A stretch of 64,000 nt of DNA from Microbacterium cremeum. Lineage in GTDB: Bacteria > Actinomycetota > Actinomycetes > Actinomycetales > Microbacteriaceae. Positions 1 through 10,319 of the stretch are shown in pieces (position 1 is the stretch's first letter; each line of letters begins with the position of its first letter). The translations under genes were made by a program, and so were the position numbers. The stretch is taken from contig NZ_CP063812.1 in the NCBI RefSeq assembly GCF_015277855.1, positions 2,294,001-2,358,000 on the forward strand, in the 5' to 3' direction. The notes below the pieces were generated by a model. That model made no database searches. It had not been told where the DNA came from and saw nothing but the letters and a program-made list of their open reading frames with translations.

Positions 1-421
1 TCACCGCTCGGATGGAGGCGACCTGACTGCGGGTCACCGGCTGCTTGTACGCGATCACGGCCAGCGTCTCCAGCGCCGCCTGCGACAGTCGCGACGGCGC
101 CTGGCCCCCGACGAACTCGCTCACGAGGTCGTCGAACTCCTCGCGCACGTACAGTCGCCACCCGCCGCCGACCTCGCGCAGCTCGAACCCGCGCACCGGT
201 CCGCCGGCACGGCCGTCGTAGTCGTCCACGAGTGCTTCGATCGCCTGCCGCACGGCGGGCACGGGCGCTCCGACGGCCGCCGCGAGGCTCACCAGGCTCT
301 GCGGCTCCTCGACGATCAGCAGGATCGCCTCCAGCCGGCGCGCGACATCGTCGGCCACGTGCGGCAGGTCGCCCCCCGTTGCGGGTGCCCGCGAAGCGGG
401 GGTCTCGGGATCATCGGTCAT
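1..421 (-). CDS. scpB: Segregation and condensation protein ScpB (partial, C-terminus beyond window)
   Basis: This is the N-terminal ~140 residues of ScpB, the winged-helix kleisin partner that joins ScpA and SMC in the bacterial condensin complex. The ATG at 421 lies 11 bp inside the end of scpA, as expected for translationally coupled scpAB. The visible protein carries the family pattern of an N-terminal helical wing (RRLEAILLIVEEP) followed by LSQAALETLAVIAYKQPVTRSQV, split here as LSQAALETLAVIAY and KQPVTRSQV, near residues 114-136. The gene runs off the left edge of the window, so the C-terminal winged helix is not seen. The call is firm from sequence and context. Confidence 0.9.
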   Translation of the reverse strand, partial: MTDDPETPASRAPATGGDLPHVADDVARRLEAILLIVEEPQSLVSLAAAVGAPVPAVRQAIEALVDDYDGRAGGPVRGFELREVGGGWRLYVREEFDDLVSEFVGGQAPSRLSQAALETLAVIAYKQPVTRSQVASIRAV

Positions 422-1223
422 AGTCGGCTCCCAGGGTCGCGAGGTTCTCGTCGGACCACCGCTGCGCGCTCCAGCGGAGAGTCAGCTCGCCGAGCGGCTC
501 GAGCTGCTCGAACGAGAGGGCGGCATGGCGGTAGAGCTCGAGCACCGACAGGAATCGCGCCACGACGACTCCGGACTGGTCCACGCCGGCGATGAGCTCG
601 CGGAACGTCAGGCTTCCGGCATCCCGCAGCAGGGTGACCACGATCGCCGCCTGCTCGCGGATGCTCACCAGCGGCGCGTGCAGGTGGTCCAGGCCCACCC
701 GGGGGATCTCCTTCGGCGTCATCGCGAGGAGCGCGAGCGCGGCGAAGTCGTCGACGGTGAGCGACCACGCGAGCTCGGGCACCGCGTTGCGGTACTTCTC
801 GTCGAGGCGCACCGAGCGCGTGTGCCGCCGCTCCTCGCGGCGCAGGCACCGCTCGAACCACGCCGAGACCTCCTTGAACGCGCGGTACTGCAGCAGGCGG
901 GCGAAGAGCAGATCGCGCGCCTCGAGCAGCGCGACCGACTCGGCATCGACGAGCTCGCCCTGCGGCAGCAGCCCCGCGACCTTCATGTCGAGCAGTGTCG
1001 CCGCCACGACCAGGAACTCGGAGGCCTCGTCGAGATCCTCCTCCGGCCCCAGCTGCCGCAGATACGAGATGAACTCGTCGGTCACCTTCGACAGCGACAC
1101 CTCGGTGATGTCGAGCTCATGCTTCGAGATGAGGTTCAGCAGCAGATCGAACGGGCCGTCGAAGTTCGACAGCGAGACGCGGAACCCCTCGCCCGGTTCG
1201 GTGACCTCAGGCGACGGCGCCAC
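411..1223 (-). CDS. scpA: Segregation and condensation protein ScpA (kleisin)
   Basis: ScpA is the kleisin subunit that bridges the SMC heads in the chromosome-condensation complex. The 270-residue product has the characteristic N-terminal FDGPFDLLLNLISKHELDI-type segment (about residues 19-38) that contacts the SMC neck. A C-terminal winged-helix region with VVVARFLSVLELYRHAALSF follows. The start at 1223 overlaps the end of parA by 17 bp and the stop overlaps scpB by 11 bp, so parA-scpA-scpB is one coupled unit. Length is normal for actinobacterial ScpA. Confidence 0.93.
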   Translation of the reverse strand: MAPSPEVTEPGEGFRVSLSNFDGPFDLLLNLISKHELDITEVSLSKVTDEFISYLRQLGPEEDLDEASEFLVVAATLLDMKVAGLLPQGELVDAESVALLEARDLLFARLLQYRAFKEVSAWFERCLRREERRHTRSVRLDEKYRNAVPELAWSLTVDDFAALALLAMTPKEIPRVGLDHLHAPLVSIREQAAIVVTLLRDAGSLTFRELIAGVDQSGVVVARFLSVLELYRHAALSFEQLEPLGELTLRWSAQRWSDENLATLGADYDR

Positions 1224-2097
1224 GGGCGACCAGCTCCCGCGCCAGTCGCAGGTACGCCTGCGCGGCAGCGTGCTCGGGCGCGAACTCGGTGATGGGCATG
1301 CCCGAGACGGACGCGTCCGGGAACTTGACCGTGCGCCCGATCACCGTCTCGAGCACGTCGTCGCCGAAGGCGTCCACGACCCGCTCGAGCACTTCGCGCG
1401 AATGCAGAGTGCGAGGGTCGTACATCGTCGCCAGCACGCCGTCGAGCGTGATCGTCGGATTCAGCCGGTCGCGCACCTTGTCGATCGTCTCGATCAGGAG
1501 GGCCACGCCGCGCAGCGCGAAGAACTCGCATTCCAGCGGGATGATCACGCCGTGGCTCGCCGTGAGCGCGTTCACGGTGAGCAGGCCGAGCGACGGCTGG
1601 CAGTCGATGAGCACCACGTCGTAGTCGTTGGCGACGGGGCGGAGGACTCGCGCGAGCGTCTGCTCCCGGGCGACCTCGTTCACCAGGTGAACCTCCGCGG
1701 CCGACAGATCGATGTTGGCGGGGAGCACGTCCAGGTTCTCGACGCGCGAGCGCACGATCACCTCGCGCGGGTCGCGCTTGCCGTCCAGCAGCAGGTCGTA
1801 GATGGTGGGGGTCTCGTGCGTCTGGATGCCGAGTCCCGCCGACAGGGCGCCCTGCGGGTCGAAGTCGACGGCGAGCACCTTGCGTCCGTACGACGCCAGC
1901 GCCGCGGCGAGGTTGATGGTGGTCGTCGTCTTGCCGACGCCGCCCTTCTGGTTGCACAGCGAGATGATGCGGGCGGGGCCGTGGCCGTCGAGCTGGGGAG
2001 GCGTGGCGAAGCCGTGGTACGGACGCCCGGTCGGTCCGATCGGAACCTCGGACTTCGAGGTCTTCGCCGACCCTGTCTTCGTCCTGCTGTCAGCCAC
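1207..2097 (-). CDS. ParA/Soj-family chromosome partitioning ATPase
   Basis: This is a deviant-Walker ParA-type ATPase. Residues 51-57 form the KGGVGKT P-loop, and VVLIDCQPSLG (Walker B) and a VNALTAS segment follow. The first ~42 residues are a low-complexity tail before the ATPase core. I place the start at the GTG at 2097 (296 aa) because it has a GGGAG ribosome-binding site just upstream; an upstream in-frame start at 2151 would extend into non-conserved sequence. A TAGTAT -10 element at 2126-2131 gives the gene its own promoter. Its place between xerD and scpAB is the standard actinobacterial arrangement. This is the scp-linked ParA, not necessarily the origin-proximal ParA that pairs with ParB. 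Confidence 0.88.
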   Translation of the reverse strand: MADSRTKTGSAKTSKSEVPIGPTGRPYHGFATPPQLDGHGPARIISLCNQKGGVGKTTTTINLAAALASYGRKVLAVDFDPQGALSAGLGIQTHETPTIYDLLLDGKRDPREVIVRSRVENLDVLPANIDLSAAEVHLVNEVAREQTLARVLRPVANDYDVVLIDCQPSLGLLTVNALTASHGVIIPLECEFFALRGVALLIETIDKVRDRLNPTITLDGVLATMYDPRTLHSREVLERVVDAFGDDVLETVIGRTVKFPDASVSGMPITEFAPEHAAAQAYLRLARELVARGAVA

Positions 2098-2205
2098 CGT
2101 GCTCCCGCTTCCTCGTGCTCGCTCGATACTAGTCGGCCACCGGGATTTCACGCGGCACGGCGCCGGACCGGCGGCGAATGCCGCACACTTCGATCCCCCG
2201 GCCGC

Positions 2206-3186
2206 TCACCGCGCCCGGGGGTGCGAGGTGGCATAGACGTCGCGCAGCGCATCCACCGAGACGTACGTGTAGATCTGCGTCGTGGCGACCGACGCGTGCC
2301 CCAGCAGCTCCTGCACCACGCGGACGTCGGCCCCGCCCTGCAGCAGGTGCGTCGCGAACGAGTGGCGCAGTGTGTGCGGCGACACGTGCGCCGTCAGGTG
2401 CGCGCGTTCGGCGGCGGACTGGATGACGAGCCATGCGCTCTGCCGCGAGAGCGGCGCGCCCCGCGCCCCGAGGAAGAGCCTCGGGGTCGCCCGTCCCCGG
2501 CGCGACAGCTCGGGCCGCGCGCGCGTGAGGTACACGTCGAGCGCGGCGCGCGCGTACGAGCCGACCGGGACGATGCGCTCCTTCGAGCCCTTGCCCCGCA
2601 CGCGCAGCACATCGCCGTGACTCACGTCGTCGACGTCCAGCTGCACGATTTCGGAGACGCGTGCGCCGGTCGCGTACAGCAGTTCGAGCAGCGCACGGTC
2701 GCGCATCCCGATGAGGTCTCCCGGCGCCGCTCCCCCGCTCGGAGCCGGACCCGCCGCGGCGGCGCCCGGCGCATCAGACGCCGCCACCGTCGCGGGCGCC
2801 GGGCCGGCGGCATCCAGCAGCTTCTCCACCTGCTCGATCGTCAGCGCCTTCGGAAGCCGGCGCGGCTGCTTCGGCGGACGCAGGCGGGCCGCCGGATCGA
2901 CCGTCTCGACGCCCTCTCGGGCGAGGAACCGGTGAAGCCCGCGCACCGAGGACTGGAGCCGGGCGAGCGACGACGCCGCGATGGGCGGACGAGCCGCGGC
3001 GCGATCCGCGACGAAGGCACCGACCACGTCGGCGGTCACCGCCGACGTGTCGTCGATGCCTCGCTCGCGCAGCCAGGCCACGTAGCCGGCGAGGTCGCGG
3101 CGATACGCCGCCACCGTGTTCTCCGACAGCCCGCGCTCGATCGAGACGTGGCGCAGGTAGGAATCCACCGCCCGGTCCAGTCGCAT
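2206..3186 (-). CDS. xerD: Tyrosine recombinase XerD
   Basis: XerD is a site-specific tyrosine recombinase that resolves chromosome dimers at dif with XerC. An N-terminal SAM-like DNA-binding domain (about 1-95) precedes the catalytic domain. The catalytic residues are visible: R176 (ATGARVSE), K199 in the GKGSKER hairpin, H271 and R274 (HTLRH), H297 (LLGH) and the nucleophile Y306. A stretch rich in Ala, Pro and Gly at about residues 127-156 is inserted between the KLLD helix and the MRDRALLELL helix and makes the protein longer (326 aa) than the usual ~300. It ends 108 bp before parA. XerD rather than XerC is inferred from the scp neighbourhood. Confidence 0.9.
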   Translation of the reverse strand: MRLDRAVDSYLRHVSIERGLSENTVAAYRRDLAGYVAWLRERGIDDTSAVTADVVGAFVADRAAARPPIAASSLARLQSSVRGLHRFLAREGVETVDPAARLRPPKQPRRLPKALTIEQVEKLLDAAGPAPATVAASDAPGAAAAGPAPSGGAAPGDLIGMRDRALLELLYATGARVSEIVQLDVDDVSHGDVLRVRGKGSKERIVPVGSYARAALDVYLTRARPELSRRGRATPRLFLGARGAPLSRQSAWLVIQSAAERAHLTAHVSPHTLRHSFATHLLQGGADVRVVQELLGHASVATTQIYTYVSVDALRDVYATSHPRAR

Positions 3187-3206
3187 GCGCGAACCCGCCG
3201 CCCGGA

Positions 3207-5563
<2,357 letters not shown>

Positions 5564-5571
5564 TTATCCTA

Positions 5572-7263
5572 TCAGTCCAGGTCCGTGCGAAGTCTGAGCA
5601 ACTCGCGTGCGTGTGTGAGCGCGGCATCGGAATCCGGCATCCCCGAGAGCAGTCGCGCCATCTCGGCCTCGCGCTCGGCACCGTCCAGACGCCGGACATC
5701 GGATGCCGTGACCGAGCCGTCGCTCGCCTTCACGACCGTCAGATGATTGGCCGCGAACGCGGCGACCTGCGCGAGATGGGTCACCGCGATCACCTGCGAC
5801 GACTGCGCGAGCCGGGCCAGACGCCGGCCGACCTCGATGGCGGCCGCGCCGCCGATGCCGGCGTCGACCTCGTCGAAGACGAAGGTGGGCACGGGGTCGA
5901 CGGCGGCGATCACGACCTCGATCGCGAGCATCACGCGGCTGAGCTCGCCGCCGCTCGCGCCGCGCGAGACCGCCCGCGGCTCGGCGCCGGGGTGCGGGGC
6001 GAGCAGGATCGCGACGTCGTCCCGGCCCGACGCCGACTCGGCTCCGGGGGTGACGGCCACCTCCAGGCGCGCGTCGGGCATCGCGAGGGCGCGCAGCTCG
6101 GCCGTCACCGCAGCGCCCAGTCGCTCCGCCGCCTCGGTGCGCGCCGCGGTCAGCGCGCCCGCGGCCGTGTCGAGGGCGGATGCCGCGGCATCCCGCTCGC
6201 TCGTGAGCCGCTCGATGCGATCACCGTCGTCATCGAGTTCGGCGAGCCGCGCGGATCCGGAGTCGAGCAGGTCGAGCGCCGCGTCGAGCGAGCCGTGTGC
6301 GCGCACCAGGGCCGCCAGCACCGACCGGCGCTCCTCGACGGCGGCCAGTTCGTGGGGGCCGGTCTCGTCGAGATCGGCGAGGTAGCCCGCGAGCGCCGCG
6401 GCGACGTCGGCGGTGCGATAGCCGAGGTCGGCGACCTGCGCACCCAGCTCCTCGAGCACAGGATCGTGCACCCGTTCGAGGGCCCGGCGCGCCTCGGCCA
6501 GAAGCGATCCCGCATCGGGCGCGTCTCCCTCTCCCGACAGCGCATCGTGCGCGGAGGCCGCGGCCAGCCTCAGCTCCTCCGCGTTCGCGAGCCGCTCGGC
6601 GCGCGTGGCGAGCTCGGCGTCCTCGCCGGGCTGCGGCGCCGCCTGCTCGATGTCGGCGAGCTGCGCGCGCAGCTCCTCCGCTTCGCGCGCCCGGGCATCC
6701 CGGTCGGCGGTCAGCTGCGAGAGCTCGCGGTCGAGCGTGCGCCAGTGCTCGTACGCCAGGCGGTACTCGGCTCGCGCGGCCTGCACGGGCTCGCCGCCGA
6801 ACCGGTCGAGCGCATCGCGCTGCGCGGCGGCCGAGCGCAGGCGCAGCTGGTCGGACTGACCGTGCACCACGACGAGCGAGTCGGCGAGGTCGGCCAGCAC
6901 GCCCGCGGGGGCGGCGCGACCGCCGACCGATGCGCGGCCGCGGCCCTCGCTCGAGATCGAGCGCCCGACGAAGAGCTCGGCGCGGCCGTCCCCGAGGGGC
7001 TCGACGTCGCCGCCCGCCTCACGCACGCGCTCGGCGACGGCGCCCTCCTCCGGCACGATCCACACGCCGTCCACGGTCGCCTGCGCGGCGCCGGCGCGCA
7101 CCGCGCCCGAATCGGCGCGCTGCCCGAGCAGCAGCCCGAGACCCGTCACCACCATCGTCTTGCCCGCGCCGGTCTCGCCGGTGATCGCGGTGAACCCAGG
7201 CCCGATCGGCAAGGTGGCCTCCGCGATCACCCCCAGGTCGCGCAGCCGCATCTCTTCGATCAC
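5572..7263 (-). CDS. recN: DNA repair protein RecN
   Basis: RecN is an SMC-like ATPase that acts in double-strand break repair. The Walker A motif GETGAGKT is at residues 29-36. A long coiled-coil region with many Ala, Arg and Glu residues follows, and Walker B/signature sequence (TFVFDEVDAGIGG) sits near the C-terminus. The start GTG at 7263 overlaps the nadK stop as GTGA (563 aa); ATG 7251 is a possible alternative. The order tlyA-nadK-recN is conserved widely in Gram-positive bacteria. Confidence 0.94.
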   Translation of the reverse strand: MIEEMRLRDLGVIAEATLPIGPGFTAITGETGAGKTMVVTGLGLLLGQRADSGAVRAGAAQATVDGVWIVPEEGAVAERVREAGGDVEPLGDGRAELFVGRSISSEGRGRASVGGRAAPAGVLADLADSLVVVHGQSDQLRLRSAAAQRDALDRFGGEPVQAARAEYRLAYEHWRTLDRELSQLTADRDARAREAEELRAQLADIEQAAPQPGEDAELATRAERLANAEELRLAAASAHDALSGEGDAPDAGSLLAEARRALERVHDPVLEELGAQVADLGYRTADVAAALAGYLADLDETGPHELAAVEERRSVLAALVRAHGSLDAALDLLDSGSARLAELDDDGDRIERLTSERDAAASALDTAAGALTAARTEAAERLGAAVTAELRALAMPDARLEVAVTPGAESASGRDDVAILLAPHPGAEPRAVSRGASGGELSRVMLAIEVVIAAVDPVPTFVFDEVDAGIGGAAAIEVGRRLARLAQSSQVIAVTHLAQVAAFAANHLTVVKASDGSVTASDVRRLDGAEREAEMARLLSGMPDSDAALTHARELLRLRTDLD

Positions 7264-8291
7264 GGGGCGACCTCTCCGGCGAGACGCGCCGCGGGATCGG
7301 CGGGGGCCGCGGATGCGGCATCCTTCGCCGGCGCGAGCGGGAGCGCGGCGGTGATCGCCGCCGGACCGCGCCACCCCTCCACCGGCAGGCGGAACTTGCG
7401 CACGAGACGGTCGGTGAACTGCGCCGGGTGAAGACGCGCGAGACGCACGGGCCGGCTGGAACGGCGTACGACGACGCGCGCTCCGGGCGGCAGATCGTGC
7501 GAGCGGCGCCCGTCGCACCACAGGATGCCGGTGCCGTTCGTGTGTTCGAGCACCTCGATCGCGACCGAATGCTCCGGCCCGACCACGAGCGGCTCCGCGA
7601 AGAGCGCGTGCGCAGAGAGCGGCACCACCGCGATGGCCTCGACGGTCGGCCAGATGACGGGCCCGCCGGCCGAGAAGTTGTACGCGGTCGAGCCGGTCGG
7701 GGTCGAGATCACGACGCCGTCGCATCCGAACGTCGACAGCGGCCGGCCGTCGATCTCGATGACGACCTCGAGCATGCGCTCGCGGCTCGCCTTCTCGACC
7801 GTCGCCTCGTTGAGCGCCCACGTCTCGTAGATCACCGAGTCGGCGGTGTCCTTCACGCGCACCTGCAGCGCAAGTCGCTCCTCGACGTCGTAGTCACGCT
7901 CGATCACTCGGCGGACGGCGTCGTCCATGTCGTCGCGCTCGATCTCGGCGAGGAAGCCGACGTGCCCCATGTTGATGCCGAGCACGGGAGCCGTGCCGTC
8001 CCGCACGAGTTCGGCCGCGCGCAGGATGGTGCCGTCGCCTCCGAGCACGATCGCCAGCTCGATGTCGGCGACCGCGACATCGCGGCCGAGGATCGCGATG
8101 TCGGCGAACGACGGGCGCACCGCGATGACGTCTTCGCTGTCGTCCGGCGAGAGCACCGGCCGCGCTCCCGCGGCGCGCAGCGCCGTCACGACCCGCTCCG
8201 CGGCATCCACCGTCTCGGCACGGTGCGCGTGCGCGACCACCAGGATGCTGCGCTCGGCCCCTGCGTCGGCCCGTGGATCGGAGTTGTTCAT
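7260..8291 (-). CDS. nadK: NAD kinase
   Basis: NAD kinase phosphorylates NAD to NADP. The GGDG motif is at residues 84-87, followed by GTILRAAELVRDGTAPVLGINMGHVGFLAE-type sequence, and the second conserved glycine-rich site GDGVVISTPTGSTAY-like (here CDGVVISTPTGSTAYNFSAG, the first 15 quoted) is present. The ATG at 8291 has a GGGGAG ribosome-binding site and overlaps the tlyA stop by 4 bp, giving 343 aa. An in-frame extension upstream to 8450 lies inside tlyA and is not conserved-looking. The C-terminus has an Ala/Pro-rich tail. Confidence 0.94.
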   Translation of the reverse strand: MNNSDPRADAGAERSILVVAHAHRAETVDAAERVVTALRAAGARPVLSPDDSEDVIAVRPSFADIAILGRDVAVADIELAIVLGGDGTILRAAELVRDGTAPVLGINMGHVGFLAEIERDDMDDAVRRVIERDYDVEERLALQVRVKDTADSVIYETWALNEATVEKASRERMLEVVIEIDGRPLSTFGCDGVVISTPTGSTAYNFSAGGPVIWPTVEAIAVVPLSAHALFAEPLVVGPEHSVAIEVLEHTNGTGILWCDGRRSHDLPPGARVVVRRSSRPVRLARLHPAQFTDRLVRKFRLPVEGWRGPAAITAALPLAPAKDAASAAPADPAARLAGEVAP

Positions 8292-9088
8292 CGGCTCCCC
8301 GCCAGTCGGTTCACAGTGCCCAACCATTCTGTCGGATTGCTCCCCTGCCCCGGCGCGAGGTGTGCGATGAACTCGGAATTCCCGTGCGTCCCCACGACCG
8401 GGGAGGAGACGACGCCGCACGTGCCGAGTCCGGCATCCCACGCCGCCCACAGGACGCCGGCGACGGCATCCGCCCGCAGCGCGGGATTCGTCACGAGCCC
8501 GCCCTTGACCGCCGTGCGCCCCACCTCGAACTGCGGCTTGATGAGCAGCACGAGATCCGCCGGTGCGGCCGCGACGTCGCGCGCGGCCGGCAGCACATGC
8601 GTCAGCGAGATGAAAGACAGGTCGCCGGTGATCACGGACGGCGGCGCGTCGATGCCCGACGCCTCGGCGAGAGAGTCGCGTGTCATGTGGCGGACGTTGA
8701 ACCCCTCGACCGAGATGACGCCGGGGTCGTCGGCGACGGATGCCGCGAGCTGCCCGTGGCCGACATCCACCGCGATCACCGGCTCGGCGCCGCGCTCCCG
8801 GAGCACCTGCGTGAAGCCCCCGGTCGAGGTGCCCATGTCGAGGGCGAGCCGCCCGCGCACGTCGATGCCGAACGCATCCAGCCCGGCGATGAGCTTGTGG
8901 GCCGCGCGGCTGACGTAGTGGTCGCCGCCCGCGACCTCGAGCACGCTGTCGTCGGCGACCTGAGCTGCGGGCTTGACGACAGGTCGGCCATCGACGGAGA
9001 CCAGGCCCTGCGCGATGAGGGTCGCGGCGTGCGTGCGCGAGCGGGCGAGTCCTCGAGCAGCCAGCGCGGCGTCGAGGCGCGGCGTCAT
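8288..9088 (-). CDS. tlyA: TlyA-family rRNA 2'-O-methyltransferase
   Basis: TlyA is an S4-domain plus FtsJ-type methyltransferase; in mycobacteria it 2'-O-methylates 16S and 23S rRNA and its loss gives capreomycin resistance. Residues 1-60 form the S4 RNA-binding domain (RLDAALAARGLARSRTHA). The SAM-binding motif LDMGTSTGGF starts at residue 83, and the catalytic-lysine segment LLIKPQFEVG follows. The 266-aa length is normal. Its start overlaps the upstream small gene and its stop overlaps nadK, so the three genes are translationally coupled. Confidence 0.92.
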   Translation of the reverse strand: MTPRLDAALAARGLARSRTHAATLIAQGLVSVDGRPVVKPAAQVADDSVLEVAGGDHYVSRAAHKLIAGLDAFGIDVRGRLALDMGTSTGGFTQVLRERGAEPVIAVDVGHGQLAASVADDPGVISVEGFNVRHMTRDSLAEASGIDAPPSVITGDLSFISLTHVLPAARDVAAAPADLVLLIKPQFEVGRTAVKGGLVTNPALRADAVAGVLWAAWDAGLGTCGVVSSPVVGTHGNSEFIAHLAPGQGSNPTEWLGTVNRLAGSR

Positions 9089-9243
9089 GACGGCGTGCCG
9101 GGGGTCGCCTCGAGACGGCGGGCGAGCGTGTCGTGGAGCGACTCGTACGCCTCGGCGCGCGTCGCGAGCGGCTGCGCCTCGATCACCTCGAGAGACGACA
9201 GCAGGTCATCGGCCTCGTCGTCGCGTTCGCTGGGCTGATCCAT
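9085..9243 (-). CDS. Small conserved acidic protein, function unknown
   Basis: A 52-residue acidic protein, MDQPSERDDEADDLLSSL at its start, lies between the HAD phosphatase and tlyA. I chose ATG 9243 because a TATCCT -10 element (9250-9255) sits exactly 6 nt upstream, implying a leaderless transcript that would start the tlyA-nadK-recN group; an upstream in-frame start at 9285 would ignore this promoter. The middle is a predicted helix (SLEVIEAQPLATRAEAYESL). The stop overlaps tlyA by 4 bp. Small proteins of this kind sit next to tlyA in many actinobacteria; I know of no assigned function. Confidence 0.75.
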   Translation of the reverse strand: MDQPSERDDEADDLLSSLEVIEAQPLATRAEAYESLHDTLARRLEATPGTPS

Positions 9244-9281
9244 GCCCCCAGGATACGGGCGCGCCGCGACGCCGCCGGGGA

Positions 9282-10319
9282 TCACGGCCGGTGGAACGGA
9301 TCCGCGTAGAGCCGCTCGGGAACGCGGAAGCCGAAGATCGCCCGGCCGGTCGACCAGATGGCAGCAGCGCCCGCACGAACCAGATCGATCGGCCGCTCCC
9401 CCTCGCTCACGATGCGGATGTCGGGGTCGTCGATCGCGACGCGCGCACCGCGGACGGTCGCGACGCCGTCCCGGACCTGCACCTCGGGATACGGCTCGTG
9501 CAGCTCGCGCAGGTCACCCAGGATGTAGGTCGGGCGCGAGCCCTCCGGGGCGGCGAGCACGTGCTTCGGGCGATCGATGCCGGTGAGCACCAACGCCGAA
9601 GCCATCCCCGCCCTGTTGGCCCCGAGGATGTCGGTGTCGAGCCGATCGCCGAGGAACAGCGGACGCTGCGCACCGAACCGCGCCGTCGCCTCCTCGAAGA
9701 TCGGCACCTCCGGCTTGCCTGCGACCGTGGCCAGGCGCCCGACCGCCGTGTGCACGGCCGAGACGAGAGTGCCGTTGCCGGGGGCGACGCCACGCGACTG
9801 CGGGATCGTCCAGTCGGTGTTGGTCGCGATCCAGGGGATCCCGCCCTCTTCCTCGGGCACCTTCAGCGCGAACGCCGCCTCGGCGAGCTGGGCCCACCCG
9901 ACCTCCGGTGCGAAGCCCTGGACCACTGCCGCCGGATGCTCGTCCGCGCTGCGGGTCACGACGAAGCCGGCCTTCTCGACTTCGACGACGAGGCCGTCGC
10001 CGCCCACCACGAGGACGGTCGAGCCAGGCGCGATCCTCGAGCTCAGCAGCCGCATCGCAGCCTGCGGACTCGTGACCACGTCACGCGCGGCTGTCGCCAG
10101 CCCGAGCTCGGTCAGGTGCGCCGCGACCGAGGCATCCGTCCGAGAGGCGTTGTTCGTGATGTATCCGAGTGCGCGGCCCTCACGCGCGGCCTCGAGGCTC
10201 TCGACGGCGTACGGCAGCGCGCCGGCGCCGGCGTAGACCACGCCGTCCAGGTCGGCCAGCACGACGTCCACACCGTCCAGCGGGGCGGCAGTCGTCGACC
10301 GCCGTCCGAACAGACCCAT
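9282..10319 (-). CDS. HAD-IIA family sugar/nucleotide phosphatase (NagD-like)
   Basis: This is a haloacid-dehalogenase superfamily hydrolase of subfamily IIA. The nucleophile motif is DLDGVVY (D23 nucleophile, D25 acid/base). The ITNNASRT threonine/asparagine motif follows, with a large C2 cap and the C-terminal FLGDRLDTDILGA motif that binds Mg. The 345 aa exceed a typical NagD (~260) because of a C-terminal extension of roughly 60 residues ending VPERLYADPFHRP. Its start overlaps the stop of the upstream repeat protein. The physiological substrate cannot be read from the sequence. Confidence 0.85.
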   Translation of the reverse strand: MGLFGRRSTTAAPLDGVDVVLADLDGVVYAGAGALPYAVESLEAAREGRALGYITNNASRTDASVAAHLTELGLATAARDVVTSPQAAMRLLSSRIAPGSTVLVVGGDGLVVEVEKAGFVVTRSADEHPAAVVQGFAPEVGWAQLAEAAFALKVPEEEGGIPWIATNTDWTIPQSRGVAPGNGTLVSAVHTAVGRLATVAGKPEVPIFEEATARFGAQRPLFLGDRLDTDILGANRAGMASALVLTGIDRPKHVLAAPEGSRPTYILGDLRELHEPYPEVQVRDGVATVRGARVAIDDPDIRIVSEGERPIDLVRAGAAAIWSTGRAIFGFRVPERLYADPFHRP